Origin: Vibrio chagasii
Lineage (GTDB): Bacteria; Pseudomonadota; Gammaproteobacteria; Enterobacterales; Vibrionaceae
NCBI RefSeq assembly: GCF_002954585.1
Contig: NZ_MSCI01000001.1
Location: 1,674,001 to 1,738,000, forward strand
Length of the DNA: 64,000 nucleotides
Reading direction: 5' to 3'
Shown here: piece after piece, positions 30,684-39,495 of the stretch
How the letters are laid out: each line of letters opens with the position of its first letter
Position numbering within the stretch: the first letter of the stretch is position 1
Made by a program: the position numbers and the translations under genes
Notes under the pieces: generated by a model
The model's input: the letters and a program-made list of their open reading frames with translations, nothing else
What the model was told of the DNA's origin: nothing
The model's database searches: none

Positions 30684-31746
30684 AGTCGCCATCTTCGGAG
30701 CTTGTGGTGAAGTGGGACAACATATTGACCAAGCGCTTGGTGCGCTTGGTTATCAAGTTACGCGAATAGGACGGCAGCCACGTCCTGACTTAACACATTA
30801 TAGGATTGTTGATTTGTATGATCAGAAGGAGGTGGCAGCTGTTTGCCATCATCATGATTTGATCATAAATGCAGCAGGGCCTGCGTCGGCGATTCGAGAC
30901 AATATAGCTCGCGTTGCAATAGACACTCATACCTTATATGTCGATGTGGGGGGGGAGCAGGATGTTTTCGGTCACGTTCAGCAACAGTTGCAGGGTCGAG
31001 ACTTACCAGTTAGCTGTGTTTTTGGAGCGGGTTTTGTTCCCGGTTTTACCTCGTTGCTTCCTTTTATTGCCAAAGAAAAGCTACAAGACCTGCACAGTAT
31101 CGAGCTTTATGTAGGGGGTATTGAAGCATTTACATCAACGTCTGCGATAGATTTTATTGCAAGCTTAGGGGGTAATGATGCTTTAAGCGGGGTGGTAATT
31201 AGAGATGATATAAAGGTGAGAGAGGGGACAAGAGAGGGCTATCAACCACTACCTGAGGGAAAAGAATTTACCGCATTACCTTATTTGAGTGCTGAGCATC
31301 AACGCGTCGCTAACACACTTTCAATATCTAACTTCGCGGCCTTTAATTTAGTCGCTGATCGACAGTTATTAATGTCAGCAAATGAAAGTGCTAAGGAGCA
31401 AACTGCAGCGTTAGTTAGTCTGAGTCAATCCATGGTTCAGAAGCATGGTACTCAGCAATATTGCGTAATGGATGTGCAAGGTTGGATTGCTCAACAGCCA
31501 GTTAATTTAACGCTTCGTTGTAAGTTTAATGATGGCTATCGAATGACGGGAATGGTCGCCGCTTTTACTGTGCACCAATTGTTAACGCAATCATCATCTC
31601 ATTTAAATAATGGGGTGTTTTGGCTTTCTGAAATAGTTGAAACAGGTCATTTAATCTCGTTTTTGCACGAACAAAATATGTTTAGTCATTGGGACCTCTC
31701 GATTGAGCCTAATTATGAATTGGCGTTTGAAGAGGGAGCTTTGTGA
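30676..31746 (+). CDS. Saccharopine-dehydrogenase-like NAD(P) oxidoreductase
   Basis: Start set at the ATG at 30676, which has a near-perfect AAGGAGG 5 nt upstream and overlaps the NRPS stop by 8 bp; the longer frame from 30655 is inside the NRPS gene. The 356-residue protein opens with a Rossmann dinucleotide motif (VAIFGACGEVGQ) and continues like the saccharopine dehydrogenase NADP-binding family (HDLIINAAGPASAIRDN, then YVDVGGEQDVF). In this operon it is likely to tailor the thiazoline peptide, for instance by reducing the beta-keto group or a thiazoline, but the substrate is not evident. It is separate from the thiazolinyl imide reductase encoded next, so the pathway appears to use two reductases. 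Confidence 0.8.
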   Translation: MNRVAIFGACGEVGQHIDQALGALGYQVTRIGRQPRPDLTHYRIVDLYDQKEVAAVCHHHDLIINAAGPASAIRDNIARVAIDTHTLYVDVGGEQDVFGHVQQQLQGRDLPVSCVFGAGFVPGFTSLLPFIAKEKLQDLHSIELYVGGIEAFTSTSAIDFIASLGGNDALSGVVIRDDIKVREGTREGYQPLPEGKEFTALPYLSAEHQRVANTLSISNFAAFNLVADRQLLMSANESAKEQTAALVSLSQSMVQKHGTQQYCVMDVQGWIAQQPVNLTLRCKFNDGYRMTGMVAAFTVHQLLTQSSSHLNNGVFWLSEIVETGHLISFLHEQNMFSHWDLSIEPNYELAFEEGAL

Positions 31747-32873
31747 TGAAAACATATCGTGTTGTTGTATGTGGAACGCTTTTTGGTCAGGTATACCTTT
31801 CCGCATTTAAACGCCAATTCCCAGGGTTTGAACTTGCTGGAATTTTAGCAAGAGGAAGTGAACGATCCTTAACAATAGCTAAGGAGTATGGTGTGCCTTT
31901 ATATCGTGAGGTGTCAGAATTACCTCAGGATATTGATATTGCATGTGTTGTTGTTCGTTCTGCAATTGTAGGGGGGGCTGGGTCACAACTTGCCCGCGCG
32001 TTATTAGAAAAAGGCATACATGTTCTGCAAGAGCATCCCGTTTATGAAAAAGATGTCGTGGAATGCTTAAAGTTAGCGAGGAAAAACGGATGTCATTACC
32101 AAATTAATACTCATTATCCTAATGTGCCAGCTGTTCGCCACTTTGTTGAGTACTTAAAGAAAGCGCGTGAAACTCAGCAGCCTTGCTTTATTGAAGCGAC
32201 CTGTGGAGTACAAGTGATTTGCGGCTTGCTCGATATGTTGGGACAGGCATTAGGAGGGGTTACGCCATTTGAGTTCCATTCTAATGTTGATTGGTCTGAG
32301 GTGAGAAAATTAAAGTCGGAGCTATTACCGCCTTATCAAGTAATTCACGGTGTTTTTGCTGGGATTCCGCTCATCTTGAAGATTCAGAACCAGTTGGATC
32401 CAGGCGACCCTGATAACCATTTCCACATTATGCATCGCATTACTGTGGGGTTACCGAGTGGCAATTTGGTGTTAGTTAACACACATGGCCCAGTGCTATG
32501 GAATAGAGCTTTTCATATACCTCGAACCCCTGAGGAAAATGGGATGAGAGAGTTGCTCGATAAACAACAAGCGCCAGAGTTTTATCAGCCCGCTTCTTGC
32601 GAGTTTCTATACAAAGAAATGCCAAGCTTAGAAGAAATTATTGACGAACACTGGCCAGAGGCAATCAGAACAGCATTACATAGCATGGTAAGTAATATTG
32701 AATCACCAACCCCTGCATCAGCACAGTTCTTACTAGGACAAGCATCAGTATGGCGATCTTTAATGGGGTGCATTGGGAATCCTGAAGTCATTTCGGCGCA
32801 AGAGCCAATGTTAACGAGCCCTTCTATTGAAGGTTGGTTGGTTGAATATCATCAGGAGAGTGAAAATGCATAA
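31746..32873 (+). CDS. Thiazolinyl imide reductase, Irp3/PchG family
   Basis: A 375-residue NADPH-dependent oxidoreductase of the Gfo/Idh/MocA-like fold. Conserved family stretches shared with yersiniabactin Irp3 are visible: CGTLFGQVYLSAF, ACVVVRSAIVGG, QEHPVYEKDV and INTHYPN. The family reduces the C=N of a thiazoline to a thiazolidine while the chain is bound to the NRPS. The ATG at 31746 overlaps the upstream TGA (TGATG) with GAGGGAG a few bases before; a GTG at 31743 is a less likely alternative. One of the three predicted heterocycles would therefore become a thiazolidine, as in yersiniabactin and pyochelin. Confidence 0.92.
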   Translation: MKTYRVVVCGTLFGQVYLSAFKRQFPGFELAGILARGSERSLTIAKEYGVPLYREVSELPQDIDIACVVVRSAIVGGAGSQLARALLEKGIHVLQEHPVYEKDVVECLKLARKNGCHYQINTHYPNVPAVRHFVEYLKKARETQQPCFIEATCGVQVICGLLDMLGQALGGVTPFEFHSNVDWSEVRKLKSELLPPYQVIHGVFAGIPLILKIQNQLDPGDPDNHFHIMHRITVGLPSGNLVLVNTHGPVLWNRAFHIPRTPEENGMRELLDKQQAPEFYQPASCEFLYKEMPSLEEIIDEHWPEAIRTALHSMVSNIESPTPASAQFLLGQASVWRSLMGCIGNPEVISAQEPMLTSPSIEGWLVEYHQESENA

Positions 32874-33585
32874 GCAATTGAAACTCATCAAACCAGGCAC
32901 ACGTAGGCAGCTAATCTGTTTTCACTTTGCTGGAGGGAATGCGGAATATTTCATGCCGTGGCGTGACCATATTGATGAGCATACCGCTGTATATGCAGTG
33001 CAACTCTCAGGTCGTGGTCATCGACTATCAGAAAAACTCAAGACTTGCTTACATCAGTGTGCTGATGAGGTTGCGCAAAGTTTATCTTTTTTGCCTCATC
33101 GCCCCACCTCCTTTTTTGGGCACAGTATGGGTGCCGCTTTAGCGTTTGAAACCGCAATACGCTGGGAGCAGCAGGGTCGTAAATTGGCGCATTTCTTTGC
33201 TTCAGGACGAATTCCACCGCATAAAAGTAGAGGGACCAACTACCATAAGCAAAGTGATGATGCTTTGGTTAACAAAATCATGGGGTTGGGGGGAACATCA
33301 GAGGTTGTGTTTGATAACCCAGCCCTTAGAAAGTTAATGCTACCCATTATTCGTGCTGATTTTGAGGCAATAGAAAGCTATCAACGAGACTCTTTACCAA
33401 CACTTTCTTGTCCTCTTAGTGCTTTGCTGGGTGAGGGAGATACAGAAGTAACAGAAAGTGAAATTCTAGATTGGTCATTAGCAACTACGGGGGAGTTTTA
33501 TTTTCAGCGTTTCTCTGGTGGGCATTTTTACCTTAATAACCTCTGCCCTACATTGTTTGACTACCTTAAAAATAAAATGTCTTAG
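32866..33585 (+). CDS. Type II (editing) thioesterase, YbtT/Irp4-like
   Basis: Start at the ATG at 32866, preceded by AGGAGAG and overlapping the reductase stop by 8 bp. The 239-residue alpha/beta hydrolase has the family N-terminus (LICFHFAGGNAEYFMPWRDH) and a GHSMGA elbow with nucleophile Ser87; GGHFYLNN near the C-terminus supplies the catalytic His. Such enzymes remove wrong or stalled acyl groups from carrier domains. This thioesterase keeps the normal Ser, in contrast to the Cys in the NRPS-borne thioesterase. Confidence 0.92.
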   Translation: MHKQLKLIKPGTRRQLICFHFAGGNAEYFMPWRDHIDEHTAVYAVQLSGRGHRLSEKLKTCLHQCADEVAQSLSFLPHRPTSFFGHSMGAALAFETAIRWEQQGRKLAHFFASGRIPPHKSRGTNYHKQSDDALVNKIMGLGGTSEVVFDNPALRKLMLPIIRADFEAIESYQRDSLPTLSCPLSALLGEGDTEVTESEILDWSLATTGEFYFQRFSGGHFYLNNLCPTLFDYLKNKMS

Positions 33586-33600
33586 TTCTTTATTGGGGGC

Positions 33601-33624
33601 GTAAGGTGAAAATTTACGCTTTTG
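33601..33624 (+). terminator. Weak hairpin with T-run in the operon
   Basis: GCGTAA and TTACGC arms near 33600-33620 are followed by TTTTGTTTTTT, 30-50 bp before the first ABC gene. The 6-bp stem is weak, so partial termination between the biosynthesis and transport genes is more likely than a full stop. No Fur box is visible after it. Confidence 0.45.
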
Positions 33625-33652
33625 TTTTTTATTTCTTTATATAGGCAAAAAA

Positions 33653-35446
33653 ATGAAAGGAACGCCGTTTTCTTGGTTAATTCAATTGGTTGCAAACCAA
33701 CGCCGTAAGCTTTTATCGTCTATGGTATTAGCCGTTGTTTATTCTTTACTTACGGTAGTACCATATTTTATTATTTATCATTTGGTTGATGGATTTATCA
33801 ATGATGCTATTGCTGACTCCTATATTGTCTGGCAATTAGTTTTACTTGCTACGATTGCATTAGTGATGAAAATGCTGTTGCAACTAGCATCTGGATTATT
33901 GTCGCACAAAGCCGCTTTTCAACTATTATTTGAAATACGCCAACAAATTATTGATAGCGTAGGGCAGTTATCATTAGGTGAAAGTAATAAACAAGCTGCG
34001 GCATCAATGAAAAAAATTATTTCAGATGATGTCGACAGAATTGAGACTTTTATTGCCCATCATTTACCAGATATGGCTGCTGCGATTGTGAGCCCTTTAG
34101 TTGCTTCACTGCTCTTGTTATATATCGATTGGCGATTGGCACTTATAGCTCTCTTACCTTTACCTATCGCTTTGGTTTTACAAGCTCTTATGTTCAAAGG
34201 CTTCAACGTTAGAGTAGATGAGTACCATAAAGTCGTTTCCAATTTGCATATTAGTGTTGTCGATTTTGTAGCATCTATACCTGTAGTAAAAGCGTTTAAC
34301 ATGACGGTCGATTCGCATCAAAAATATCGAGATGCAGTGAATGAGCATCATAAACTGGTGACGAATTGGTTATTAGATACAAAAACGCCAGCATCTTTAT
34401 TTAAGTTATCGCTTGATCTTGGTTTGCTCTTTTTATTACCTGTTAGTGTATGGTTATACGCTCAAGGTGATTTAACGCTATCGACATTATTTATTTTTAT
34501 ATTACTGGGCGTGGGGTTGATGGAACCTCTTTACAACCTTATTCAATTTGGTGGTATGTTCAGTGAGATGCTAAAAGGTGTTGAAAAGATAAAATACTTC
34601 TGTGAAATAACTCCTCAGAGTGAGGGCTCTCAACAGCAAACTATAGCACATACTGGTATCACTTTTGATCATGTAACGTTTCGACATAATAAAGCGATTA
34701 AAAGTACTGTCGATGATGTTTCTTTTACTGCTTTGCAAGGAAAAATTACCGCTATTGTAGGGCCATCTGGCGCGGGTAAAACAACAGCGGCTCAGTTGAT
34801 TCCTCGATTTTTTGAATACCAGAGTGGTGAGATCACTATCGGTAATAAGTTGATAACAGATTTTCCATTTGATCAGTTGATGTCGCTTGTTAGTTTTGTT
34901 TTTCAGGATGTTTATATTTTTGAGCAGACTATCAAAGAAAACATTCGCATGGGTAATGATGAGCTTTCCGATGAAGACATAGTTAATGCAGCGAAAGCAG
35001 CTTGTGCTCACGAGTTTATTTTGTCATTACCAGAAGGCTACGAGACGATAGTTGATCAAGGGAGTTTAAGTGGTGGGCAAGCTCAAAGAATTGCGATTGC
35101 TCGGGCTATAGCTAAAGATTCGCCTATTTTGATCCTTGATGAAGCAACGGCTTATGCTGATGCGCGCAATGAAGTTCGCATCCAGCAAGCAATTTCAAGT
35201 TTAATGCGAGGCAAAACAGTATTAGTTATTGCGCATCGTTTAAATACGCTTACTCATGTCGATAAAATTATTGTTATGGATAAAGGTAAAAAAGTGTCAG
35301 AAGGTACACATGGTGAATTGCTAGAAGGCTGCGAGCTATATCAGTCCATGTGGGAAGCACACCAAGAAACTAAAGCTTGGCACTTTGGGCAATCATCAAA
35401 GGGTCAAGAGACTATGACAGTGTCAGAGGGTGTAGAGTCATGTTGA
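33653..35446 (+). CDS. ABC transporter, fused permease-ATPase, YbtP/Irp6-like
   Basis: A 597-residue half-transporter with about six N-terminal membrane helices (residues 20-300) and a C-terminal ATPase with Walker A GPSGAGKTT, Q-loop VFQDVYIF, signature LSGGQAQRIAIARA, Walker B ILILDEAT and H-loop IAHRLNT. It pairs with the next gene, whose start overlaps its stop. The pair resembles YbtP/YbtQ, the inner-membrane heterodimer that moves ferric yersiniabactin into the cytoplasm despite an exporter-like fold. An export role for the product cannot be excluded from sequence alone. Confidence 0.9.
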   Translation: MKGTPFSWLIQLVANQRRKLLSSMVLAVVYSLLTVVPYFIIYHLVDGFINDAIADSYIVWQLVLLATIALVMKMLLQLASGLLSHKAAFQLLFEIRQQIIDSVGQLSLGESNKQAAASMKKIISDDVDRIETFIAHHLPDMAAAIVSPLVASLLLLYIDWRLALIALLPLPIALVLQALMFKGFNVRVDEYHKVVSNLHISVVDFVASIPVVKAFNMTVDSHQKYRDAVNEHHKLVTNWLLDTKTPASLFKLSLDLGLLFLLPVSVWLYAQGDLTLSTLFIFILLGVGLMEPLYNLIQFGGMFSEMLKGVEKIKYFCEITPQSEGSQQQTIAHTGITFDHVTFRHNKAIKSTVDDVSFTALQGKITAIVGPSGAGKTTAAQLIPRFFEYQSGEITIGNKLITDFPFDQLMSLVSFVFQDVYIFEQTIKENIRMGNDELSDEDIVNAAKAACAHEFILSLPEGYETIVDQGSLSGGQAQRIAIARAIAKDSPILILDEATAYADARNEVRIQQAISSLMRGKTVLVIAHRLNTLTHVDKIIVMDKGKKVSEGTHGELLEGCELYQSMWEAHQETKAWHFGQSSKGQETMTVSEGVESC

Positions 35447-37191
35447 GAATAAATACCTTAAAGCGTTTAACCGGTACGTCTCTGAAAGGTTTAAATCGAA
35501 CTGTATTTCTGACAGTGCTTGATGCTTTCTTTGCTTCTGCTCCCTATGGCTTTCTTTATTATATTCTGCTGGATATGTTAGCCGATAAGCCAGATATACA
35601 GCATCAATTTTTGTTGGTGATCGGATGTGCTGTCATGATGATCATACGGGCCCTATTGGCACGAGTCATTCACGTGAACATTTCTCTTATTGGTTTTGAT
35701 GCAGGAAAGCAAATTCGTCAGCGTTTAGGTGACCATTTACGGAAAATGCCAATGGGTTTTTTCCAGCGTTCTGATTTTGGCAGTGTTAATAACACCTTGC
35801 TAAAAGACATTGATATGATTGAGCGGATTTTTACTCATTTGTATGCACCAATTATAGCCACTGGTTCAGTATTGTGCTTTTTTGCCTTAGGCCTGATAGC
35901 TAAAGATTGGCGAATGGGGCTGGCCATGATGTCAACCTTGCCATTAGCTTGTTTCGCTTACTTACTAACGCGAGCTTACGCTAGGAAGTGGCAGAGTCAC
36001 ATGCAGCATTTGATGCATCAACTGAATGATGCCGTAATGGAGTATATGAATGGCTTAAAGGAACTCAAGTCACATAGCATGATGGGGAAAGCTTTTTCAC
36101 GCTTAAATGATGTTTTAACATCAACACGTAATCAAGCCTTAAAAGCTGAGAAGGCTGCTGTATGGCCTGTATACAGCTTTAATGTACTGGTGGAGTCAGG
36201 CTTAATTGTGTTGCTGGTTGTACTTACTTGGGCTTGGTTAGAGCGTACAATAGCTTTACCGGAAGTATTATTATTTTTGATTGCAGCAGTCCGTTTTTTC
36301 AGGCCATTACTTAACATGTCAATGTTTTTGGCTGAGCTAAATTATTTAGATCTGGCTGTAAACCGAGTTGATGAAGTGTTGTCATTACCTACTATGCCAC
36401 ATGGTCAAGGCCGACCGCAGATTTCAAATATGGCGATCACCTTTAATGATGTGAGTTTCACTTATCCGGGTTCAAAAGATCCGCTTTTTGATAGTTTAAA
36501 CCTAACTCTCCCTCACAATAAAGTAACCGCACTTGTCGGCCCATCAGGCTCAGGTAAATCGACAATTGCGTCATTGATAGCTCGTTTTTGGCAGCTTGAT
36601 TCAGGCTCAATCTCAATAGGAGAACAAGGAAGTCAGGTTGATATTGCAAGTATGCAAGTAGAGCATTGGCTTCAGCATGTCAGTATTGTGTTTCAATTGA
36701 ATTATATTTTTAATGACACACTGGCGAATAACCTTCGTGTTGCTAAACCAGGTGCGACAGATGATGAATTGTGGCGTGTTATAGAGCTCGCGAAACTCAA
36801 AAATTTAGTGTCAGAGATGGAAAAGGGGCTTGATACCGAGATTGGTGCTGGTGGTGTACACTTATCAGGCGGTGAAAAACAGAGACTTTCAATTGCTCGT
36901 GCACTTCTTAAAGATGCGCCACTTGTTATCTTAGATGAAGCCACAGCCTCTCTAGACCCTGAAAATGAGCGAGATATCCAGGTTGCAATGCAAGCTTTAG
37001 TTCAGAATAAAACCGTACTTGTAATAGCTCATAAGTTATCAACAGTTCAATACGCTGATCATATTGTTGTTTTAGACTCAGGGAAGATCGTTGAGCAAGG
37101 GGGGCACGACACTTTGCTGCAAAATAAACTTCTTTATAATGAGCTTTGGAACCTTCAACAGCAAGCTCAAAGTTGGCACTTTATTTCGTAG
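35440..37191 (+). CDS. ABC transporter, fused permease-ATPase, YbtQ/Irp7-like
   Basis: Start at the ATG at 35440, overlapping the upstream stop by 7 bp; the longer frame from 35377 lies within the preceding gene. The 583-residue protein has six membrane helices followed by an ATPase with Walker A GPSGSGKST, Q-loop VFQLNYIF, signature LSGGEKQRLSIARA, Walker B LVILDEAT and H-loop IAHKLST. Both partners therefore keep full catalytic motifs. It is the second half of the predicted heterodimeric metallophore transporter. A terminator follows directly. Confidence 0.9.
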   Translation: MLRINTLKRLTGTSLKGLNRTVFLTVLDAFFASAPYGFLYYILLDMLADKPDIQHQFLLVIGCAVMMIIRALLARVIHVNISLIGFDAGKQIRQRLGDHLRKMPMGFFQRSDFGSVNNTLLKDIDMIERIFTHLYAPIIATGSVLCFFALGLIAKDWRMGLAMMSTLPLACFAYLLTRAYARKWQSHMQHLMHQLNDAVMEYMNGLKELKSHSMMGKAFSRLNDVLTSTRNQALKAEKAAVWPVYSFNVLVESGLIVLLVVLTWAWLERTIALPEVLLFLIAAVRFFRPLLNMSMFLAELNYLDLAVNRVDEVLSLPTMPHGQGRPQISNMAITFNDVSFTYPGSKDPLFDSLNLTLPHNKVTALVGPSGSGKSTIASLIARFWQLDSGSISIGEQGSQVDIASMQVEHWLQHVSIVFQLNYIFNDTLANNLRVAKPGATDDELWRVIELAKLKNLVSEMEKGLDTEIGAGGVHLSGGEKQRLSIARALLKDAPLVILDEATASLDPENERDIQVAMQALVQNKTVLVIAHKLSTVQYADHIVVLDSGKIVEQGGHDTLLQNKLLYNELWNLQQQAQSWHFIS

Positions 37192-37208
37192 TTTTCTGTT
37201 GTTGAGAG

Positions 37209-37241
37209 AAAGCTGGCAAGATAACGTTTTGCCAGCTTTTA
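37209..37241. terminator. Bidirectional terminator between the ABC and PPTase genes
   Basis: An 11-bp perfect stem AAAGCTGGCAA (37209-37219) / TTGCCAGCTTT (37229-37239) followed by TT. The second arm reaches the stop codon of the convergent phosphopantetheinyl transferase gene. Confidence 0.85.
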
Positions 37242-37976
37242 GTTTCTTGGTTTATACAAGCATAGCGTTGTGATCTCATTTCTCTTGGTGTCATAGCGAT
37301 AGTTGCACGTGATAATTTTGTTGATGTTAAAGTTTTTGTTAAGGTTCGTGGACGTAGAAAAGGTCAGGATTGATTTGTGATGATTAATATTGACTAAATT
37401 AACAGCATCAAAATTGACTATTTCCATAATATGTGGGTATATAGCTTTGTATATGCTCTCTTTAGCCGAAAATAACAATGTAGTGCAATATTCATTAGAG
37501 TAATTAAGCTTCTTCAATAGCAATAATTCTGTTATGTCAGCAATAAGTGGTTGGATGCTTTTGCTCTGTTGCTGAGACATTAAAGTCTGGATATCGATAC
37601 CAAATGAAAGGTTGTCGTCTGAGTGTTCTTTTTTACCCACTATTGCAATAGCACTATTATCGGTATGAGATATTGAACCTGTTAATCCACAAGGCCATTT
37701 TGGCGAACGATCTGCGGATATTGGAACATCGATTGCGTAACCCAAATTCTTTTTTATCAAGTACTTGGTGCATATCCGACCTGCCAAAAACTCCCTCTTT
37801 CTTTTGGGTACGGACTCTCTGACTAAATTTGGATATTCAATATCAAAGTGAAAAAATAAGTTTTCCCTAAATTTATCTGGAGAAAAACTAATTCTCATTA
37901 TATCTAAAGATTTACCTTGATAATCAAAATTAAAAAATTTGAAGTCATTAATAAATTCTGATGATAAATTTTCCAT
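37239..37976 (-). CDS. 4'-phosphopantetheinyl transferase, EntD/Sfp type
   Basis: A 245-residue protein carrying the Sfp-type PPTase motifs in order: KRKREFLAGRICTKYLI, RSPKWPCGLTGSISHT, FGIDIQ (Mg2+ ligand Asp) and FSAKESIYKA. It would attach the phosphopantetheine arm to the carrier-domain serines of the two synthetases. It is convergent with the transporter operon and divergent from the MFS gene, with which it shares an upstream region that contains a Fur-box-like site. Base composition is AT-rich, like the rest of the cluster. Length is typical of EntD. Confidence 0.9.
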   Translation of the reverse strand: MENLSSEFINDFKFFNFDYQGKSLDIMRISFSPDKFRENLFFHFDIEYPNLVRESVPKRKREFLAGRICTKYLIKKNLGYAIDVPISADRSPKWPCGLTGSISHTDNSAIAIVGKKEHSDDNLSFGIDIQTLMSQQQSKSIQPLIADITELLLLKKLNYSNEYCTTLLFSAKESIYKAIYPHIMEIVNFDAVNLVNINHHKSILTFSTSTNLNKNFNINKIITCNYRYDTKRNEITTLCLYKPRN

Positions 37977-38006
37977 TACTTTAAGGTTATGACCAAATTA
38001 CTTGTT

Positions 38007-38025
38007 GCAAATAATTATCATTTAC
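38007..38025. promoter_or_regulatory. Fur-box-like site between PPTase and MFS genes
   Basis: GCAAATAATTATCATTTAC agrees with the 19-bp Fur consensus at 13 of 19 positions by eye. It lies in the 135-bp divergent region and could repress both genes under iron-replete conditions. Confidence 0.6.
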
Positions 38026-38111
38026 TTTCTTTTATATGTAAAGCATAATTTAGTTTCTCAGAAACCATACATTAATTTACCTATTGAACAGAAATGAAAT
38101 TAAGGACTTTT

Positions 38112-39368
38112 ATGGAAAGCTGCAATATTAAAGGTGAGAGTGAGAATTTTAGATCTAAACAAAGCAATGTCTTTTTTGTCATTATTTGTAGTCTGTATTT
38201 TGTTCAGGGTATCCCTATTGGTTTAACATTCCATGCTATTCCTACACTATTAAAAACACTCGGTTTACCACTAGAATTGATCTCAATGGTACCGCTCGCT
38301 GGAATTTTTTGGGCCATTAAATTTTTGTGGGCGCCATTAGTGGAAAATAATTGGCTAGGCTCTCTTGGGCGAAGAAAGTCATGGATCATACCTATGCAAT
38401 TGGTGATGGTAATGACACTGATAACATTAGCGATGATTAACGTTACTGAACAGAACTTGGCCATAGTGACATTATTACTCGCGATCATTTCTATTGTGGG
38501 AGCGACACAAGATATTGCGACCGATGGTTTAGCAGCTGATCATACAGAGAAGTCACAACTCGGTTTAGTGAATGCGATTCAGGTTTCAGGAATTATTATC
38601 GGGATGTTAATTGCGGGCCCGTTTGCAATGGTTGCCTTTGAATATGTTGGGTATCGGGTGACTTTACTACTATTGGCCGCAATAGTGTGTGTATGTCTAA
38701 TACCAATTATCACTTGGCAAGAGCCGAAAGTGAAGCACAGCAGTACAACAGCAAAAGCATCCCTTCTCAAGTTTTTCAAAGCCCCAAGAGCGACTTCAAC
38801 TTTGGTACTATGTTCATGTGCCACTTTGTGTGGAGTCATCACAATGGCGCTGTCAAAATTTATCTTGGTTGACTTATCTTGGTCTATGTCGCAAGTAGGA
38901 ATGCTAACAGGAGTTGGTCATTTGCTAGTAATGCTTGTAGGTTGTTTCATTGCTAGCAACCTTATAAAGCGTTGCGGATATCGTTCAACATTGCTGTTCG
39001 GCTTGCAGTTGGTTATGTTCGGTGGTTTTCTTTGGATAGCGATCGCCGAGGATTGGCTTTTGGGTGCATGGTGTGTGTGGTTAACATCTGTCATTGTAGG
39101 TTTGGGGATGGGTTTTATTGCGGTAAGCACCTATACATATTCAATGCGTTTTTCTCAGCAGACTTTGCAGCCTGCAACAAACATTGCTTTCTTTCAGGGA
39201 ACACAGACTTTTGGGGAGATAGTCTTTTCTTCTGTAGCCACAAGTTTAGCGGGGGTTAGTGGATATAGTAGTGCTTTGGTGCTCGGAATAGTGATTGCAT
39301 TGTCTTGCTTATTTGCAGTGCTGAAATCAACTCATTATCGCCACTGGAGTGATGCGTACAATGACTGA
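38112..39368 (+). CDS. MFS transporter, YbtX/Irp8-like
   Basis: Start taken at the ATG at 38112 (MESCNIKGE), which has AAGGA 5 nt upstream; an in-frame ATG at 38094 lacks one. The 418-residue protein shows about 12 hydrophobic segments and starts its first helix with YFVQGIPIGLTFHAIPTLLK. It resembles the AmpG/YbtX branch of the major facilitator family. In yersiniabactin-type clusters the equivalent gene (ybtX, irp8) is linked to siderophore movement or zinc uptake. Placement beside the PPTase and a shared Fur-box-like site tie it to the cluster. Export of the product is a reasonable inference. Confidence 0.85.
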   Translation: MESCNIKGESENFRSKQSNVFFVIICSLYFVQGIPIGLTFHAIPTLLKTLGLPLELISMVPLAGIFWAIKFLWAPLVENNWLGSLGRRKSWIIPMQLVMVMTLITLAMINVTEQNLAIVTLLLAIISIVGATQDIATDGLAADHTEKSQLGLVNAIQVSGIIIGMLIAGPFAMVAFEYVGYRVTLLLLAAIVCVCLIPIITWQEPKVKHSSTTAKASLLKFFKAPRATSTLVLCSCATLCGVITMALSKFILVDLSWSMSQVGMLTGVGHLLVMLVGCFIASNLIKRCGYRSTLLFGLQLVMFGGFLWIAIAEDWLLGAWCVWLTSVIVGLGMGFIAVSTYTYSMRFSQQTLQPATNIAFFQGTQTFGEIVFSSVATSLAGVSGYSSALVLGIVIALSCLFAVLKSTHYRHWSDAYND

Positions 39369-39437
39369 GTTTAATCAATATTTGAGCAAGTGAGCAAACG
39401 CCATAGACTGAATACGTATTGTTCTCTAGGAGCACAT

Positions 39438-39469
39438 TGCGCTCGGCTTGGACGCCAGAGCGCAGTTTT
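39438..39469 (+). terminator. Intrinsic terminator closing the metallophore cluster
   Basis: TGCGCTCGGC (39438-39447) pairs with GCC-A-GAGCGCA (39454-39464, one bulge), followed by GTTTT. It ends the MFS transcript before the convergent hypothetical gene. Confidence 0.75.
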
Positions 39470-39495
39470 AAAGTTGGAGTTATTTGAGCTCGTAT

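Noticed and set aside
34571..35011. 146-residue antisense frame within the first ABC gene
   Set aside because: It is the shadow of the conserved ATPase domain and has no start signals.
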